Shown piece after piece: positions 1-7,972 of a stretch of 48,250 bases of DNA. Made by a program: the position numbers and the translations under genes. Within the stretch, counting starts at the first letter, position 1. Each line of letters starts with the position of its first letter. The notes beneath the pieces were generated by a model. That model had not been told where the DNA came from and ran no database searches. It saw only the letters and a list, made by a program, of their open reading frames with translations. The stretch comes from Acidobacteriaceae bacterium (GTDB taxonomy: Bacteria > Acidobacteriota > Terriglobia > Terriglobales > Acidobacteriaceae): contig DAHVZT010000131.1 of assembly GCA_027323885.1 (NCBI GenBank), positions 1-48,250 on the forward strand, in the 5' to 3' direction.

Positions 1-69
1 AAGCTAGACACTAGTGAACTGAACATTACTCAGTCAAATTATGCTCGCGCGAGTGCGTAACTGGGATGC

Positions 70-98
70 TTGACATCCGCCTCCCGGATTCCTATTCT
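70..98 (+). promoter_or_regulatory. sigma-70-type promoter of the his operon leader
   Basis: A perfect -35 hexamer TTGACA (70-75) is followed after exactly 17 bases by TATTCT (93-98), which matches the -10 consensus at four of six positions. A start seven bases past the -10 would be A105, the first base of the ATG of the His-rich leader ORF. That predicts a leaderless transcript whose first translated product is the attenuator peptide. The promoter call rests on hexamers and spacing only. Confidence 0.6.
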
Positions 99-104
99 CA
101 AAGC

Positions 105-194
105 ATGCGCTCTGAACGCCTGCATCGCCATCCTGTCCATCATCCCCACGCGGCGAACGTATCAGCGGCGCATCCTGAGCAGCTTCCTAAGTAA
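105..194 (+). CDS. hisL: His-rich leader peptide of the histidine operon (HisL-like)
   Basis: This 29-codon ORF runs from ATG 105 to TAA 192-194. Residues 7-15 read HRHPVHHPH, so five of nine codons are histidine (positions 123-149), and a sixth His is at codon 23. It sits between a good promoter and an intrinsic terminator, directly before a complete his operon. This is the classical layout in which a ribosome short of charged His-tRNA stalls and prevents termination. No Shine-Dalgarno precedes ATG 105, and the predicted transcription start is at that same base. An in-frame ATG at 66 would give a 42-residue version but lies upstream of the best promoter. I gave the symbol by analogy of role; the sequence is not homologous to enterobacterial HisL. 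Confidence 0.72.
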   Translation: MRSERLHRHPVHHPHAANVSAAHPEQLPK

Positions 195-230
195 CAAGCC
201 CGTTCAGAAGAGATCCTGGCCCGCTGATGC
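159..230 (+). promoter_or_regulatory. antiterminator pairing of the his attenuator
   Basis: Bases 159-168 (GTATCAGCGG) can pair with 221-230 (CCGCTGATGC) over ten consecutive positions, nine Watson-Crick and one G-U. The second strand is the 5' arm of the terminator hairpin, so the two structures exclude each other. A competing upstream stem is possible: 105-110 (ATGCGC) with 168-173 (GCGCAT), plus 112-115 with 162-165. This would sequester the antiterminator when no ribosome occupies the leader. A ribosome stalled on the His codons (123-149) would break that stem and free 159-168. The pairings are seen directly; the switching model is inferred from known amino-acid attenuators. Confidence 0.65.
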
Positions 231-256
231 CAACGCATCCGCGGGTTTCGTTTTTT
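220..256 (+). terminator. intrinsic terminator (attenuator) before hisI
   Basis: The hairpin has arms 220-230 and 235-245. CCCGC pairs with GCGGG and GATGC pairs with GCATC, with a single T/C mismatch (225/240) between them and a CAAC loop. It is followed by TTTCGTTTTTT (246-256). The terminator lies 30 bases before the hisI ATG and after the His-rich ORF, so its natural role is premature termination of the his mRNA when histidine is plentiful. Confidence 0.8.
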
Positions 257-285
257 AACCCGGCACATGCAACGCGAGGATAACT

Positions 286-672
286 ATGAGCACGCAGACG
301 CAACCTGCAACAGCCATTGACTTTTCCAAGCTGGATGGACTGGCGCCCGGAATCGTACAGGACGCAGCGACCGGCGAAGTCCTTATGGTGGGCTTTCTCA
401 ATGAAGAGAGCTACCGCAAGACCCTCGAATCGGGGTTCGTCACATTTTGGAGCCGTACCCGTAAAAAGCTATGGATGAAAGGTGAAACCAGCGGGAACCG
501 GCTTCGCATCGTAAACGCATCAACGGATTGCGATCGCGACACGCTGCTGTTCCGCGTAGTTGTCGAAGGCGACGGCCTGGTCTGCCATGAAGGCACCGTA
601 AGCTGCTTCACCAGACCCATTCCGATCCACGACGATGCTTCATCCGATCGCGCGGGGAGGGCAACGGCATGA
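286..672 (+). CDS. hisI: phosphoribosyl-AMP cyclohydrolase
   Basis: HisI opens the ring of 1-(5-phosphoribosyl)-AMP in the third step of histidine synthesis, a cytosolic zinc/magnesium enzyme. The 128-residue protein shows family motifs: the [11 protein letters not shown] stretch near residue 33, [18 protein letters not shown] near 55-72, and the metal-binding Cys/His stretch ending CHEGTVSCF near 105. It is the short monofunctional form. The HisE pyrophosphohydrolase domain often fused in other bacteria is absent, and no hisE occurs elsewhere in the window. ATG 286 has a GAGGA ribosome site five bases upstream. It is the first structural gene after the attenuator, and its TGA overlaps the hisG ATG by four bases (ATGA). 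Confidence 0.95.
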   Translation: MSTQTQPATAIDFSKLDGLAPGIVQDAATGEVLMVGFLNEESYRKTLESGFVTFWSRTRKKLWMKGETSGNRLRIVNASTDCDRDTLLFRVVVEGDGLVCHEGTVSCFTRPIPIHDDASSDRAGRATA

Positions 673-1544
673 GCCAGACACTGCGTATCGGAATTCCCAA
701 GGGCAGCCTGCAGGACGCAACCATCGCGCTCTTTGAACGAGCCGGTTGGCGCATCTTTGCCAATGGACGCTCCTACTTCCCGGGCATTGACGACCCGGAG
801 ATCGAATGCATGCTGGTGCGGGCGCAGGAAATGGCCCGCTACGTCAATCACGGCGCGCTTGACGCGGGTCTTACCGGCCGCGATTGGGTCGTCGAAAGCG
901 GCTTGTCGGTGGAGACGATCGCCAGCCTCACATATTCCAAGCAGAGCCGCCAGAAAGTACGCTGGGTCCTCGCAGTTCCCGAGGATTCCCCCTACCAGCG
1001 CGCGGAAGATCTTGCCGGCAAGATCATCGCGACGGAACTGGTTGAAGCCACCAAAAGGTATTTCGCGGAAAAAAACGTCGCGGTACAGGTGGACTTTAGC
1101 TGGGGCGCTACGGAAGTGAAGCCGCCCGTACTTGCGGACGCCATTGTCGAAGTGACGGAGACCGGCAGTTCCTTGCGCGCGAACCGTTTGCGCATTCTGG
1201 AAACCGTTCTGGAGAGCGAGACCCAACTCATCGCCAACACGAACGCATGGCGCGATCCCTGGAAGAAGAACAAGATTGAAAACATTTCTCTCATGCTGCA
1301 GGGAGCGATTGCGGCGCAGGGACAGGTCGGACTTATGATGAACGTCCGCGCCGTTGACCTGCCAGCCGTGCTCGCCGTGCTGCCCGCGCTCAACTCGCCT
1401 ACCGTCTCCACCTTGAGCGATTCCGAGTGGGTCGCCGTCAACACCATCCTGGAAGAGAGGACCGTTCGCGATGTGATTCCCCGACTCAAGACTGCGCGAG
1501 CTTCCGGAATCGTCGAATATCCGCTGAACAAGATCGTTGTCTGA
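669..1544 (+). CDS. hisG: ATP phosphoribosyltransferase, long form
   Basis: HisG joins ATP and PRPP in the first, committed step of histidine synthesis. At 291 residues it is the long, self-sufficient form carrying a C-terminal ACT-like regulatory domain for feedback by histidine. The short form needing HisZ is about 210 residues. The opening [23 protein letters not shown] and the region around [10 protein letters not shown] (about 66-75) are typical, and the PRPP-binding segment with [11 protein letters not shown] lies near 160-171. The start codon overlaps the hisI stop. With both feedback inhibition and a leader attenuator, flux would be controlled at two levels. Confidence 0.95.
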   Translation: MSQTLRIGIPKGSLQDATIALFERAGWRIFANGRSYFPGIDDPEIECMLVRAQEMARYVNHGALDAGLTGRDWVVESGLSVETIASLTYSKQSRQKVRWVLAVPEDSPYQRAEDLAGKIIATELVEATKRYFAEKNVAVQVDFSWGATEVKPPVLADAIVEVTETGSSLRANRLRILETVLESETQLIANTNAWRDPWKKNKIENISLMLQGAIAAQGQVGLMMNVRAVDLPAVLAVLPALNSPTVSTLSDSEWVAVNTILEERTVRDVIPRLKTARASGIVEYPLNKIVV

Positions 1545-1561
1545 AAGGGGCTGCCGCACGC

Positions 1562-2851
1562 ATGAAGCTGATACGCACCTACGGAAAGAGCTCCAGCGAA
1601 GCGGAGCAACTTCTGCAGCAGATTGAAAACCGCTCCGCCGACGGCACAGCCCGGGTTGAAGCTTCGGTGAAGCGCATAGTCGCTGCGATCCGCAGCCGGG
1701 GAGACGATGCGCTGCGCCAGCATGCCATGCGGCTTGACGGGCTCGCTGCCGATGCCCCGTTTCTGGTAAGCCCGGAAGAAATGAAAGCGGCCTGGGAAGC
1801 CACGCCTTCGGAGCTCCAGAAATCACTCAAGCTCGCGGCGAAAAACATTCGCCGCTTTGCGCAATGGCAGATGCCCACATCATGGACACGAGAGGCGGGG
1901 GGCTTCCAGACCGGGCAACGTTGTTTCCCTCTGCGGTCTGCGGGCTGCTACGTTCCGGGCGGCCGCTACCCGTTGCCATCAACCCTGCTGATGACCACAA
2001 TTCCCGCTCAGGTCGCGGGTGTCGCTCGCATTGTCGTCGTTTCTCCCCGGCCCGCAAAGGAAACGCTGGCGGCGGCACATCTCGCCGGCGTGCACGAGTT
2101 CTATCGCATCGGTGGCGCGCAGGCCATCGCCGCGCTGGCTTATGGTACGGCACACATCCCTCGTGTGGATAAAATTGTCGGCCCTGGAAATCTCTATGTC
2201 ACCACGGCAAAGAAACTCGTCGCCTTCGACTGCGGGGTCGATATGTTAGCCGGGCCGACCGAGATTGTCATTGCAAGCGAAAATGGAAACCCGGAGTGGA
2301 TTGCAGCCGATCTGGTTGCACAGTCGGAGCATGATCCGGAAGCTCTTGCCATCCTGGTCACGAGCAACCAGGCGCTGGCGAAGGCGGTTTCCCAACAACT
2401 TGATGCTCAGTCTTCTTCAAGCCGAATTGCGAAGCAAGCGCTCGATAGCAACGGCGTCATTTTTGTGACTGAAAATCCGATGCAAACCACCGTTGTAACC
2501 AACCGAATCGCTCCTGAACATTTGACCATCGATGGCGAGCGCGACCTCTCCTGGGTGGAACACGCAGGCTCGCTTTTTGTTGGCACGCAAACCCCACAAA
2601 GCATGGGCGATTACGTCTCCGGGCCGAACCATGTGCTGCCCACAGGCCGCCAAGCACGGACTCGCGGCGGTCTGAGCGTGCTGGATTTTCTTCGCATCGT
2701 GACAACGCAGCAATATGATGGTGCCGGACTTGCCCAACTCGGCCCCCATGCAGCCCGGCTGGCGGAGGCGGAGGGACTGACCGCCCACGCGGCTTCTGTG
2801 CGCATCCGCGCCGCTAAATCTGGCGCGCGGACGCAAGGAAAGGTGGACTGA
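1562..2851 (+). CDS. hisD: histidinol dehydrogenase
   Basis: HisD performs the last two oxidations, from histidinol through histidinal to histidine, using two NAD+ and a zinc ion. From ATG 1562 the protein has 429 residues, the usual family length. The open frame continues 45 codons upstream into hisG, but AAAGGGG (1544-1550) precedes ATG 1562. Recognisable blocks are YVPGGRYPLPSTLLMTTIPA, the Gly-rich GPGNLYVTTAKK, DMLAGPTEIVI, the QSEHDPEA stretch that carries catalytic and zinc residues, and NRIAPEHLTI. It starts 17 bases after the hisG stop and ends four bases before hisC. Confidence 0.95.
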   Translation: MKLIRTYGKSSSEAEQLLQQIENRSADGTARVEASVKRIVAAIRSRGDDALRQHAMRLDGLAADAPFLVSPEEMKAAWEATPSELQKSLKLAAKNIRRFAQWQMPTSWTREAGGFQTGQRCFPLRSAGCYVPGGRYPLPSTLLMTTIPAQVAGVARIVVVSPRPAKETLAAAHLAGVHEFYRIGGAQAIAALAYGTAHIPRVDKIVGPGNLYVTTAKKLVAFDCGVDMLAGPTEIVIASENGNPEWIAADLVAQSEHDPEALAILVTSNQALAKAVSQQLDAQSSSSRIAKQALDSNGVIFVTENPMQTTVVTNRIAPEHLTIDGERDLSWVEHAGSLFVGTQTPQSMGDYVSGPNHVLPTGRQARTRGGLSVLDFLRIVTTQQYDGAGLAQLGPHAARLAEAEGLTAHAASVRIRAAKSGARTQGKVD

Positions 2852-2855
2852 GCCG

Positions 2856-3950
2856 ATGAGTTCCACGCCGGCATTGAGCAAATTGCGCCCCCGCATCGCA
2901 GTCGAGCGCATGCATGAGTATCATCCCCCGCTGGCGGGACGCGACGGCTTGCGCCTCGATTTCAACGAGAACACTTTGGCTCCTTCGCCTCGCGTGCAAA
3001 CAGTTCTGCAGCGAATCTCCTCAGCCAGCCTCACCAAATATCCGGAGCGCGAGCATGTCGAGCGCATTGCAGCCAGACATTTCGGCCTTGAGCCGGAATC
3101 AGTCCTGCTGACCAACGGTGTGGATGAAGCGATTCATCTGATCTGTGAAACGTACCTGGAGCCGCACCATGAAGTCGTCATCGTCACGCCGACATTCTCC
3201 ATGTATGCACTCTACGCCGAAGCCACAGGCGCGACCGTACGCGCGGTCCAGGCGGATGCGACGCTGCAATTCCCGCGCGAGCGCTTGCAGCAGTCCATCG
3301 GGCCGGAAACCAGACTGATTATGCTCGCCTCCCCCAACAACCCGACCGGCGCGGTGATCGAACCCGGCTTTCTGCTGGAGCTGGCAGCGGCCAATCCTCA
3401 AGCAGCTCTTCTGGTTGACGAGGCCTATTACCACTTCCATGGTGAGTCTGTTTTGAGCAAAACTTCCACAGTCGAAAACCTGTTAGTGGCGCGTACGTTT
3501 TCCAAAGCTTATGGCTTGGCCGGGCTCCGCATCGGTCTTCTGGCTGGCCACCCGGATGCGATGCGGTTTGTACGCAAGGTAAGTTCCCCTTACAACGTGA
3601 ACTCCATTGCCCTGGAGTGTCTGCCAGAAGCCTTGGCGGACGAGGAATACACCGCCTGGTACGCGGACCAGGTGCAGCAGAGCCGGTTGATGCTCGAGCA
3701 AAAACTGCAGAAGCTTAAGGTTCAGTACTGGCCGACCCACGCAAATTTCATCCTGATCAGGATTGGGCCTGAGCACGCGCGATTTGTCCAGGCCATGCGG
3801 CGCCAGGGCGTTCTGGTTCGCGATCGCAGTCAGGACCCAGGCTGCGAAGGATGCGTTCGCATAACGCTGGGACCTGTGGAACATACCGCATTGGGAATCG
3901 CTGCGTTGGAGAACACTATCAAGGAGATGCAATGGCAGCCAGGAAGCTAA
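2856..3950 (+). CDS. hisC: histidinol-phosphate aminotransferase
   Basis: This PLP enzyme transaminates imidazole-acetol phosphate to histidinol phosphate. The 364-residue protein starts the recognisable domain with [12 protein letters not shown], has the [10 protein letters not shown] block near residue 155 and the DEAYY motif near 189, and the PLP lysine lies in [15 protein letters not shown] near 215. The last 19 bases overlap hisB, so the two are probably translationally coupled. A second aminotransferase at the 3' end of the operon is of a different subfamily, and this one is clearly HisC by context and sequence. Confidence 0.94.
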   Translation: MSSTPALSKLRPRIAVERMHEYHPPLAGRDGLRLDFNENTLAPSPRVQTVLQRISSASLTKYPEREHVERIAARHFGLEPESVLLTNGVDEAIHLICETYLEPHHEVVIVTPTFSMYALYAEATGATVRAVQADATLQFPRERLQQSIGPETRLIMLASPNNPTGAVIEPGFLLELAAANPQAALLVDEAYYHFHGESVLSKTSTVENLLVARTFSKAYGLAGLRIGLLAGHPDAMRFVRKVSSPYNVNSIALECLPEALADEEYTAWYADQVQQSRLMLEQKLQKLKVQYWPTHANFILIRIGPEHARFVQAMRRQGVLVRDRSQDPGCEGCVRITLGPVEHTALGIAALENTIKEMQWQPGS

Positions 3951-4555
3951 GCTCCACACCTTCGAACGGCCGCGTGGCCATCGTCAAGCGGCACACAACA
4001 GAGACGCAAATTGACCTTCGCCTCACGATCGATGGCGAGGGTTCCTATGACGTGCGGACCGGCATCCGGTTTTTCGATCACATGCTGGAATTGTTCGCCC
4101 GTCACGGCGGCTTTGATCTGGCGCTGCAATGTCAGGGCGATCTCGATGTGGACCAGCATCACACGGTAGAAGACATCGGCATCGCGCTTGGCGAGGCATT
4201 CCGGCAGGCTTTGGGAGACAAGAAAGGCATTCTTCGCGCAGGATATTTCCTGATGCCCATGGATGAAACTCTTGCCGCGGCAGCGGTCGATCTGAGTGGC
4301 CGCGCGTCGTGCGTCATCGACACCAAAGTCCGGGTCAGGATCGTAGGCGATCTGCAGACCGAATTGCTTCCTGATTTCTTCGATGGCTTTGCCCGGGGAG
4401 CACAAGCGAATGTTCACCTGAAAGTACTGTACGGACGCTCCAATCATCACAAGGTTGAAGCGATCTTCAAGGCTTTCGCCCGTGCCTTGCGCTTCGCCTG
4501 TGCGCGCGACGAGAGGTTGCGATCGATGTTGCCCAGCACGAAAGGGCTGATGTAA
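3932..4555 (+). CDS. hisB: imidazoleglycerol-phosphate dehydratase
   Basis: HisB removes water from imidazole glycerol phosphate. It is the monofunctional dehydratase (207 residues), without the histidinol-phosphatase domain found in enterobacteria. Signature metal-binding repeats are visible: [35 protein letters not shown] and [22 protein letters not shown] 3932 lies inside hisC and has AAGGAG (3921-3926) five bases upstream. An upstream in-frame start at 3851 would lie deep inside hisC and adds residues foreign to the family. The TAA is immediately followed by the hisH ATG. Confidence 0.94.
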   Translation: MAARKLSSTPSNGRVAIVKRHTTETQIDLRLTIDGEGSYDVRTGIRFFDHMLELFARHGGFDLALQCQGDLDVDQHHTVEDIGIALGEAFRQALGDKKGILRAGYFLMPMDETLAAAAVDLSGRASCVIDTKVRVRIVGDLQTELLPDFFDGFARGAQANVHLKVLYGRSNHHKVEAIFKAFARALRFACARDERLRSMLPSTKGLM

Positions 4556-5179
4556 ATGAGCGATTCAATCACTGGTGGCAAAACCGTCGTTATCGACTAT
4601 CAAACCGGCAACCTGAATTCCGTATGCAAAGCTCTGCGCGCCGTGGGAGCGGACGTTTCCATCGCGACAACTCCCGAGGGCTTACGCAACGCGGCTCGCA
4701 TCGTACTTCCCGGTGTAGGGCATTTCTCCTCAACCGGATGCTTACAAGACTCTGGCGTGGCGGATGCGCTTCGCGAACAGGTGGCCGGTGGTACTCCGTT
4801 CCTGGGTATATGCGTAGGCCTGCAGTGGCTGTTCGGCGGCAGCACAGAGGCCCCCGGTGTTTCTGGCCTCGGCGTTTTCTCTGAAACCTGCGAGCGTTTC
4901 CCTTCCAACGTGAAATCTCCTCATGTAGGGTGGAACGCTCTGGAACGCGTAGGAGAATCGCGTCTGCTCGACGGTCTTGAAGATTCTCCCTACGTCTACT
5001 TCACCCACTCCTATCGCGCTCCACGCGTATCTGCAACCACGGCGGTTACACATTACGGAGGAGAGTTCACCGCCATCGTCGAGCGCGAAAACTGGATGGC
5101 CGTGCAGTTCCACCCCGAAAAATCCGGCGAGGCCGGCCTGACCATTCTGGAAAATTTCCTTAGGGTCTCCGCATGCTGA
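4556..5179 (+). CDS. hisH: imidazole glycerol phosphate synthase, glutaminase subunit
   Basis: HisH hydrolyses glutamine and channels ammonia to HisF. The 207-residue protein is a class I glutamine amidotransferase. Its nucleophile is Cys86 in FLGICVGLQ, the His/Glu pair is in QFHPEKSG (H186, E188), and the oxyanion region is LPGVGHFSS. It starts one base after the hisB stop and overlaps hisF by seven bases, which fits production of the two synthase subunits in equal amounts. Confidence 0.94.
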   Translation: MSDSITGGKTVVIDYQTGNLNSVCKALRAVGADVSIATTPEGLRNAARIVLPGVGHFSSTGCLQDSGVADALREQVAGGTPFLGICVGLQWLFGGSTEAPGVSGLGVFSETCERFPSNVKSPHVGWNALERVGESRLLDGLEDSPYVYFTHSYRAPRVSATTAVTHYGGEFTAIVERENWMAVQFHPEKSGEAGLTILENFLRVSAC

Positions 5180-5943
5180 CGCGCCGCATTATTGCCTGCC
5201 TGGACGTCGCCGCAGGACGCGTGGTAAAAGGCATTCAATTTGTCGACCTGATTGACGCCGGAGATCCCGCGGCGCTCGCCATCCGGCACGCTCAGGGCGG
5301 CGCAGACGAGATCGTCTTCCTGGACATTACCGCGACGCATGAAAAACGGTCGTTGTTGCTCGATGCGGTCCGGCGCGCTGCCGAGCGGATCTTTGTTCCG
5401 CTTACGGTTGGCGGCGGGATCCGCACGCTGGACGATGCGCTGCGAGTCTTCGATGCCGGGGCGGACAAGGTCAGCATCAACTCCGCGGCCCTGCGGCGTC
5501 CGGAGCTCATTACAGAAATCGGTTCTCGATTCGGAGCGCAGGCTGTCGTGGTCGCTATCGATGCGCGACGCAGCGCGGACGGCCCGGAAAAAGCGGAAGT
5601 GTACCTTAACGGCGGACGTTTGCCAGCCGGGGTTGGAGTCCTTGCCTGGGCGCGGGAAGCGGAATCACGCGGCGCCGGGGAGATCCTGCTGACGTCCATG
5701 GATTCTGACGGAACGCGCAGCGGCTTCGATTGCGAACTGACTGGAGCTGTCAGCGACGCAGTCCAGATTCCCGTCATCGCCTCGGGCGGTGCAGGAACTG
5801 TGCAGCACTTTGCGGACGTTTTTACCGCCGGACGCGCGGACGCAGCCCTGGCCGCCAGCATTTTTCACTGCGGCGTTTCGGACGCCCGCACGCTAAAGCA
5901 CGAGCTTGCGCAGCTTGGCCTGCCTATGCGGCTGCCTTGCTAG
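5173..5943 (+). CDS. hisF: imidazole glycerol phosphate synthase, cyclase subunit
   Basis: HisF is the (beta/alpha)8-barrel partner of HisH that forms imidazole glycerol phosphate and AICAR from PRFAR. The 256 residues match family length. The first catalytic Asp is in [17 protein letters not shown] (Asp11), the second in VAIDARR, and the phosphate-binding motifs [13 protein letters not shown] and [13 protein letters not shown] are intact. In many operons hisA precedes hisF; here hisF comes directly after hisH and hisA follows it. Confidence 0.94.
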   Translation: MLTRRIIACLDVAAGRVVKGIQFVDLIDAGDPAALAIRHAQGGADEIVFLDITATHEKRSLLLDAVRRAAERIFVPLTVGGGIRTLDDALRVFDAGADKVSINSAALRRPELITEIGSRFGAQAVVVAIDARRSADGPEKAEVYLNGGRLPAGVGVLAWAREAESRGAGEILLTSMDSDGTRSGFDCELTGAVSDAVQIPVIASGGAGTVQHFADVFTAGRADAALAASIFHCGVSDARTLKHELAQLGLPMRLPC

Positions 5944-5999
5944 GCTAATGCGGGATAATAAGAGCTGAGTGACCAATCGAGAAAAAAGCCGGTGACGCC

Positions 6000-6725
6000 A
6001 TGCTGATTCCTTCGATCGACCTGATGGGCGGCCGCGTCGTGCAACTCGTGCAGGGCGAAAAACTCGCCCTCGGGTTCGATGATCTTGAGTACTGGATCGA
6101 TCGCTTCAAGGCCTACCCCCTGGTGCAACTGATCGACCTGGATGCGGCGAAACGGCAAGGAAACAACCGTCCGCTGCTGGAGCAAATTCTGCGACGGCTT
6201 CCCTGCCAGGTCGGGGGCGGGATACATCGCGTTGAGGATGCACGCGAGCTGCTGGCCGCGGGTGCACGCCGGGTAATTTTCGGCTCGGCGCTCTTTGCGC
6301 CGCCCGAGCACTCGCCCGCAGCCCCGCTGCAAGCGCCTGCGTTGAATCCCAAGACATGGATTCGCCACGATTTCGCGGAACAGCTTGCCGAATCCTTTGG
6401 CACGGATTGCCTCGTTTTCAGCGTGGATACCAAGCAGAATCGCGTGGCTGTGCGCGGCTGGCAAGAACGGATCGCGCTCCGGCCTGAGGACGCCATCGCC
6501 GGCCTGGAACCCTTCTGCGGCGCATTTCTCTATACAAATGTCGATACAGAGGGTACTATGCAAGGTTTCCCGATGGAGGTCGCGCGCAGCTTGCGCCGGC
6601 TCACCAGTCGGCAGCTGATCGTGGCGGGCGGTATTCGCCAGCAGTCGGAAATCGATGAACTAGACGCCATCCATGTCGATGCGGTTGCCGGCATGGCGAT
6701 CTACTCGGGTGCGATGCAGGCGTAA
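6000..6725 (+). CDS. hisA: phosphoribosylformimino-AICAR ribotide isomerase, divergent HisA
   Basis: HisA catalyses the Amadori rearrangement of ProFAR to PRFAR and is structurally related to HisF. The N-terminal Asp of LIPSIDLMGGRVVQL and a central Asp in VFSVDTK correspond to the catalytic pair, and phosphate-binding GGG and VAGGI blocks are present. It is unusual in three ways. About 20 Pro/Ala-rich residues are inserted after IFGSALF (near 100). The usual TDI-RDGT block reads TNVDTEGT. The C-terminus stops soon after the last strand (241 residues). A 56-base gap separates it from hisF; GATAAT at 5954-5959 could be an internal -10 but has no good -35. The operon position supports HisA. Confidence 0.85.
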   Translation: MLIPSIDLMGGRVVQLVQGEKLALGFDDLEYWIDRFKAYPLVQLIDLDAAKRQGNNRPLLEQILRRLPCQVGGGIHRVEDARELLAAGARRVIFGSALFAPPEHSPAAPLQAPALNPKTWIRHDFAEQLAESFGTDCLVFSVDTKQNRVAVRGWQERIALRPEDAIAGLEPFCGAFLYTNVDTEGTMQGFPMEVARSLRRLTSRQLIVAGGIRQQSEIDELDAIHVDAVAGMAIYSGAMQA

Positions 6726-6786
6726 ATACTTGGTTGTGCATTCGATCAATCTGATAAAACTGCTTTCCTGAAGGGCAATCCACAGC

Positions 6787-7953
6787 ATGAAGATCTCCGC
6801 GCTACGCGTATCGAAAAGGCTGGACGAAGTTCATTTTTCCGACATCGTGCAGGTGCGGAACAAAGTGATGGCGCTCCGGGCAGCGGGAGAAGCGGTACAC
6901 GGCTTTCATGGAGGTGAACCCTTCTTCCCCACTCCCCTGCCGGTAAAGTACGGCATCATCCAGGCACTCATTGAGAACAAAACGCGCTATGCCCCTTCTT
7001 CCGGCATGGAGCCGCTTCGAGAGGCCATTGCGCACAAGTTGCGGACGTTCAATGGAATGAAGGTCACCGCCGATCAGGTTTTACTGACCGTGGGCGGCTC
7101 TCATGCGCTGTATGCAGCGTTCCAGTGCGTCCTCGACCCCGGCGATGACGTGCTCCTGTTCTCGCCGTACTGGACGCCGATCAGGGAGTTGATTACGGGC
7201 GCTCAGGGACGGCCGCTGCTGGTGCCCACCGTCAGCGCGATCAGCCATGGCATCACAGCGTCGCTGGAACGCTACAGCACTCCGCAAACCCGGGCCATCT
7301 ACTACAACACGCCACAGAATCCGAACGGGATTGTCTTTACGCGGCAACACGCGGAAGAAGTGGCCGCCTTCGCCAGAAAACGCGACCTGGTCGTGATCGC
7401 CGATGAAGCCTACGAAGACATCGTCTATGAAGGCGAACATTTTTCCATCGCGACCCTGCCCGGCATGAGGGAACGTACCCTGACGACCTATACGCTTTCA
7501 AAGTCTTTCAGCATGACAGGCCTGCGGGTTGGCTACGTCGTGGCGGAGGAGCCGTGGATGAGTGGCCTGCGAAAAATCATCCTTTACTCGACCAATGGCG
7601 TGTCCACCCCCACGCAATGGGGGGCGCTGGAAGCCATGCGAATGCCTCGCGAATTGCTCCTCGGAAGGCGTGAAGAATACCGCCAGAGACGTGACGTACT
7701 GGTGCAGGCGTTGAATGAGGCCGGTCTGGAATGCACCCCACCCGCCGGAGCCTTTTACGTGTTCCCAAAGTGCGGGCGAATCCATAAGAACAGCCGAAAG
7801 GCAGCGGAAATCCTGCTCGACCGGGCGCGCATCGCCACAGTTCCCGGCGTTGCGTTTGGCGCTCAGGGAGAGGGGCATCTGCGCTTCAGCTACAGCTTAT
7901 CCATGCAGATGATTGAAGCTGGGATCGACGCGCTGAAAAAATTCCAGGCTTAA
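6787..7953 (+). CDS. class I/II PLP-dependent aminotransferase (aspartate aminotransferase-like)
   Basis: A 388-residue fold-type I aminotransferase. It has the substrate-site GGEPFF stretch near residue 42, YNTPQNPNGIV near 176, the PLP-contacting ADEAYEDIVYEG near 208, and the Schiff-base lysine in YTLSKSFSMTGLRVGY near 240. It resembles aspartate/aromatic aminotransferases of the type often annotated only as class I/II, and I cannot assign a substrate. It starts 61 bases after hisA on the same strand, so it may be read from the his transcript, but it is not known to be needed for histidine synthesis because hisC is present. Confidence 0.85.
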   Translation: MKISALRVSKRLDEVHFSDIVQVRNKVMALRAAGEAVHGFHGGEPFFPTPLPVKYGIIQALIENKTRYAPSSGMEPLREAIAHKLRTFNGMKVTADQVLLTVGGSHALYAAFQCVLDPGDDVLLFSPYWTPIRELITGAQGRPLLVPTVSAISHGITASLERYSTPQTRAIYYNTPQNPNGIVFTRQHAEEVAAFARKRDLVVIADEAYEDIVYEGEHFSIATLPGMRERTLTTYTLSKSFSMTGLRVGYVVAEEPWMSGLRKIILYSTNGVSTPTQWGALEAMRMPRELLLGRREEYRQRRDVLVQALNEAGLECTPPAGAFYVFPKCGRIHKNSRKAAEILLDRARIATVPGVAFGAQGEGHLRFSYSLSMQMIEAGIDALKKFQA

Positions 7954-7972
7954 TACCTGTCCATGGAAGTGG

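Noticed and set aside
70-258. 62-codon plus-strand frame before hisI
   Set aside because: It overlaps the His-rich leader ORF in another frame, runs through the terminator, and has no family features. The 105-194 ORF explains the region better.
411-1826. 471-codon minus-strand frame across hisI, hisG and hisD
   Set aside because: Antisense to three well-identified genes, Arg/Gln-rich and low in recognisable structure; a shadow of GC-rich codon use.
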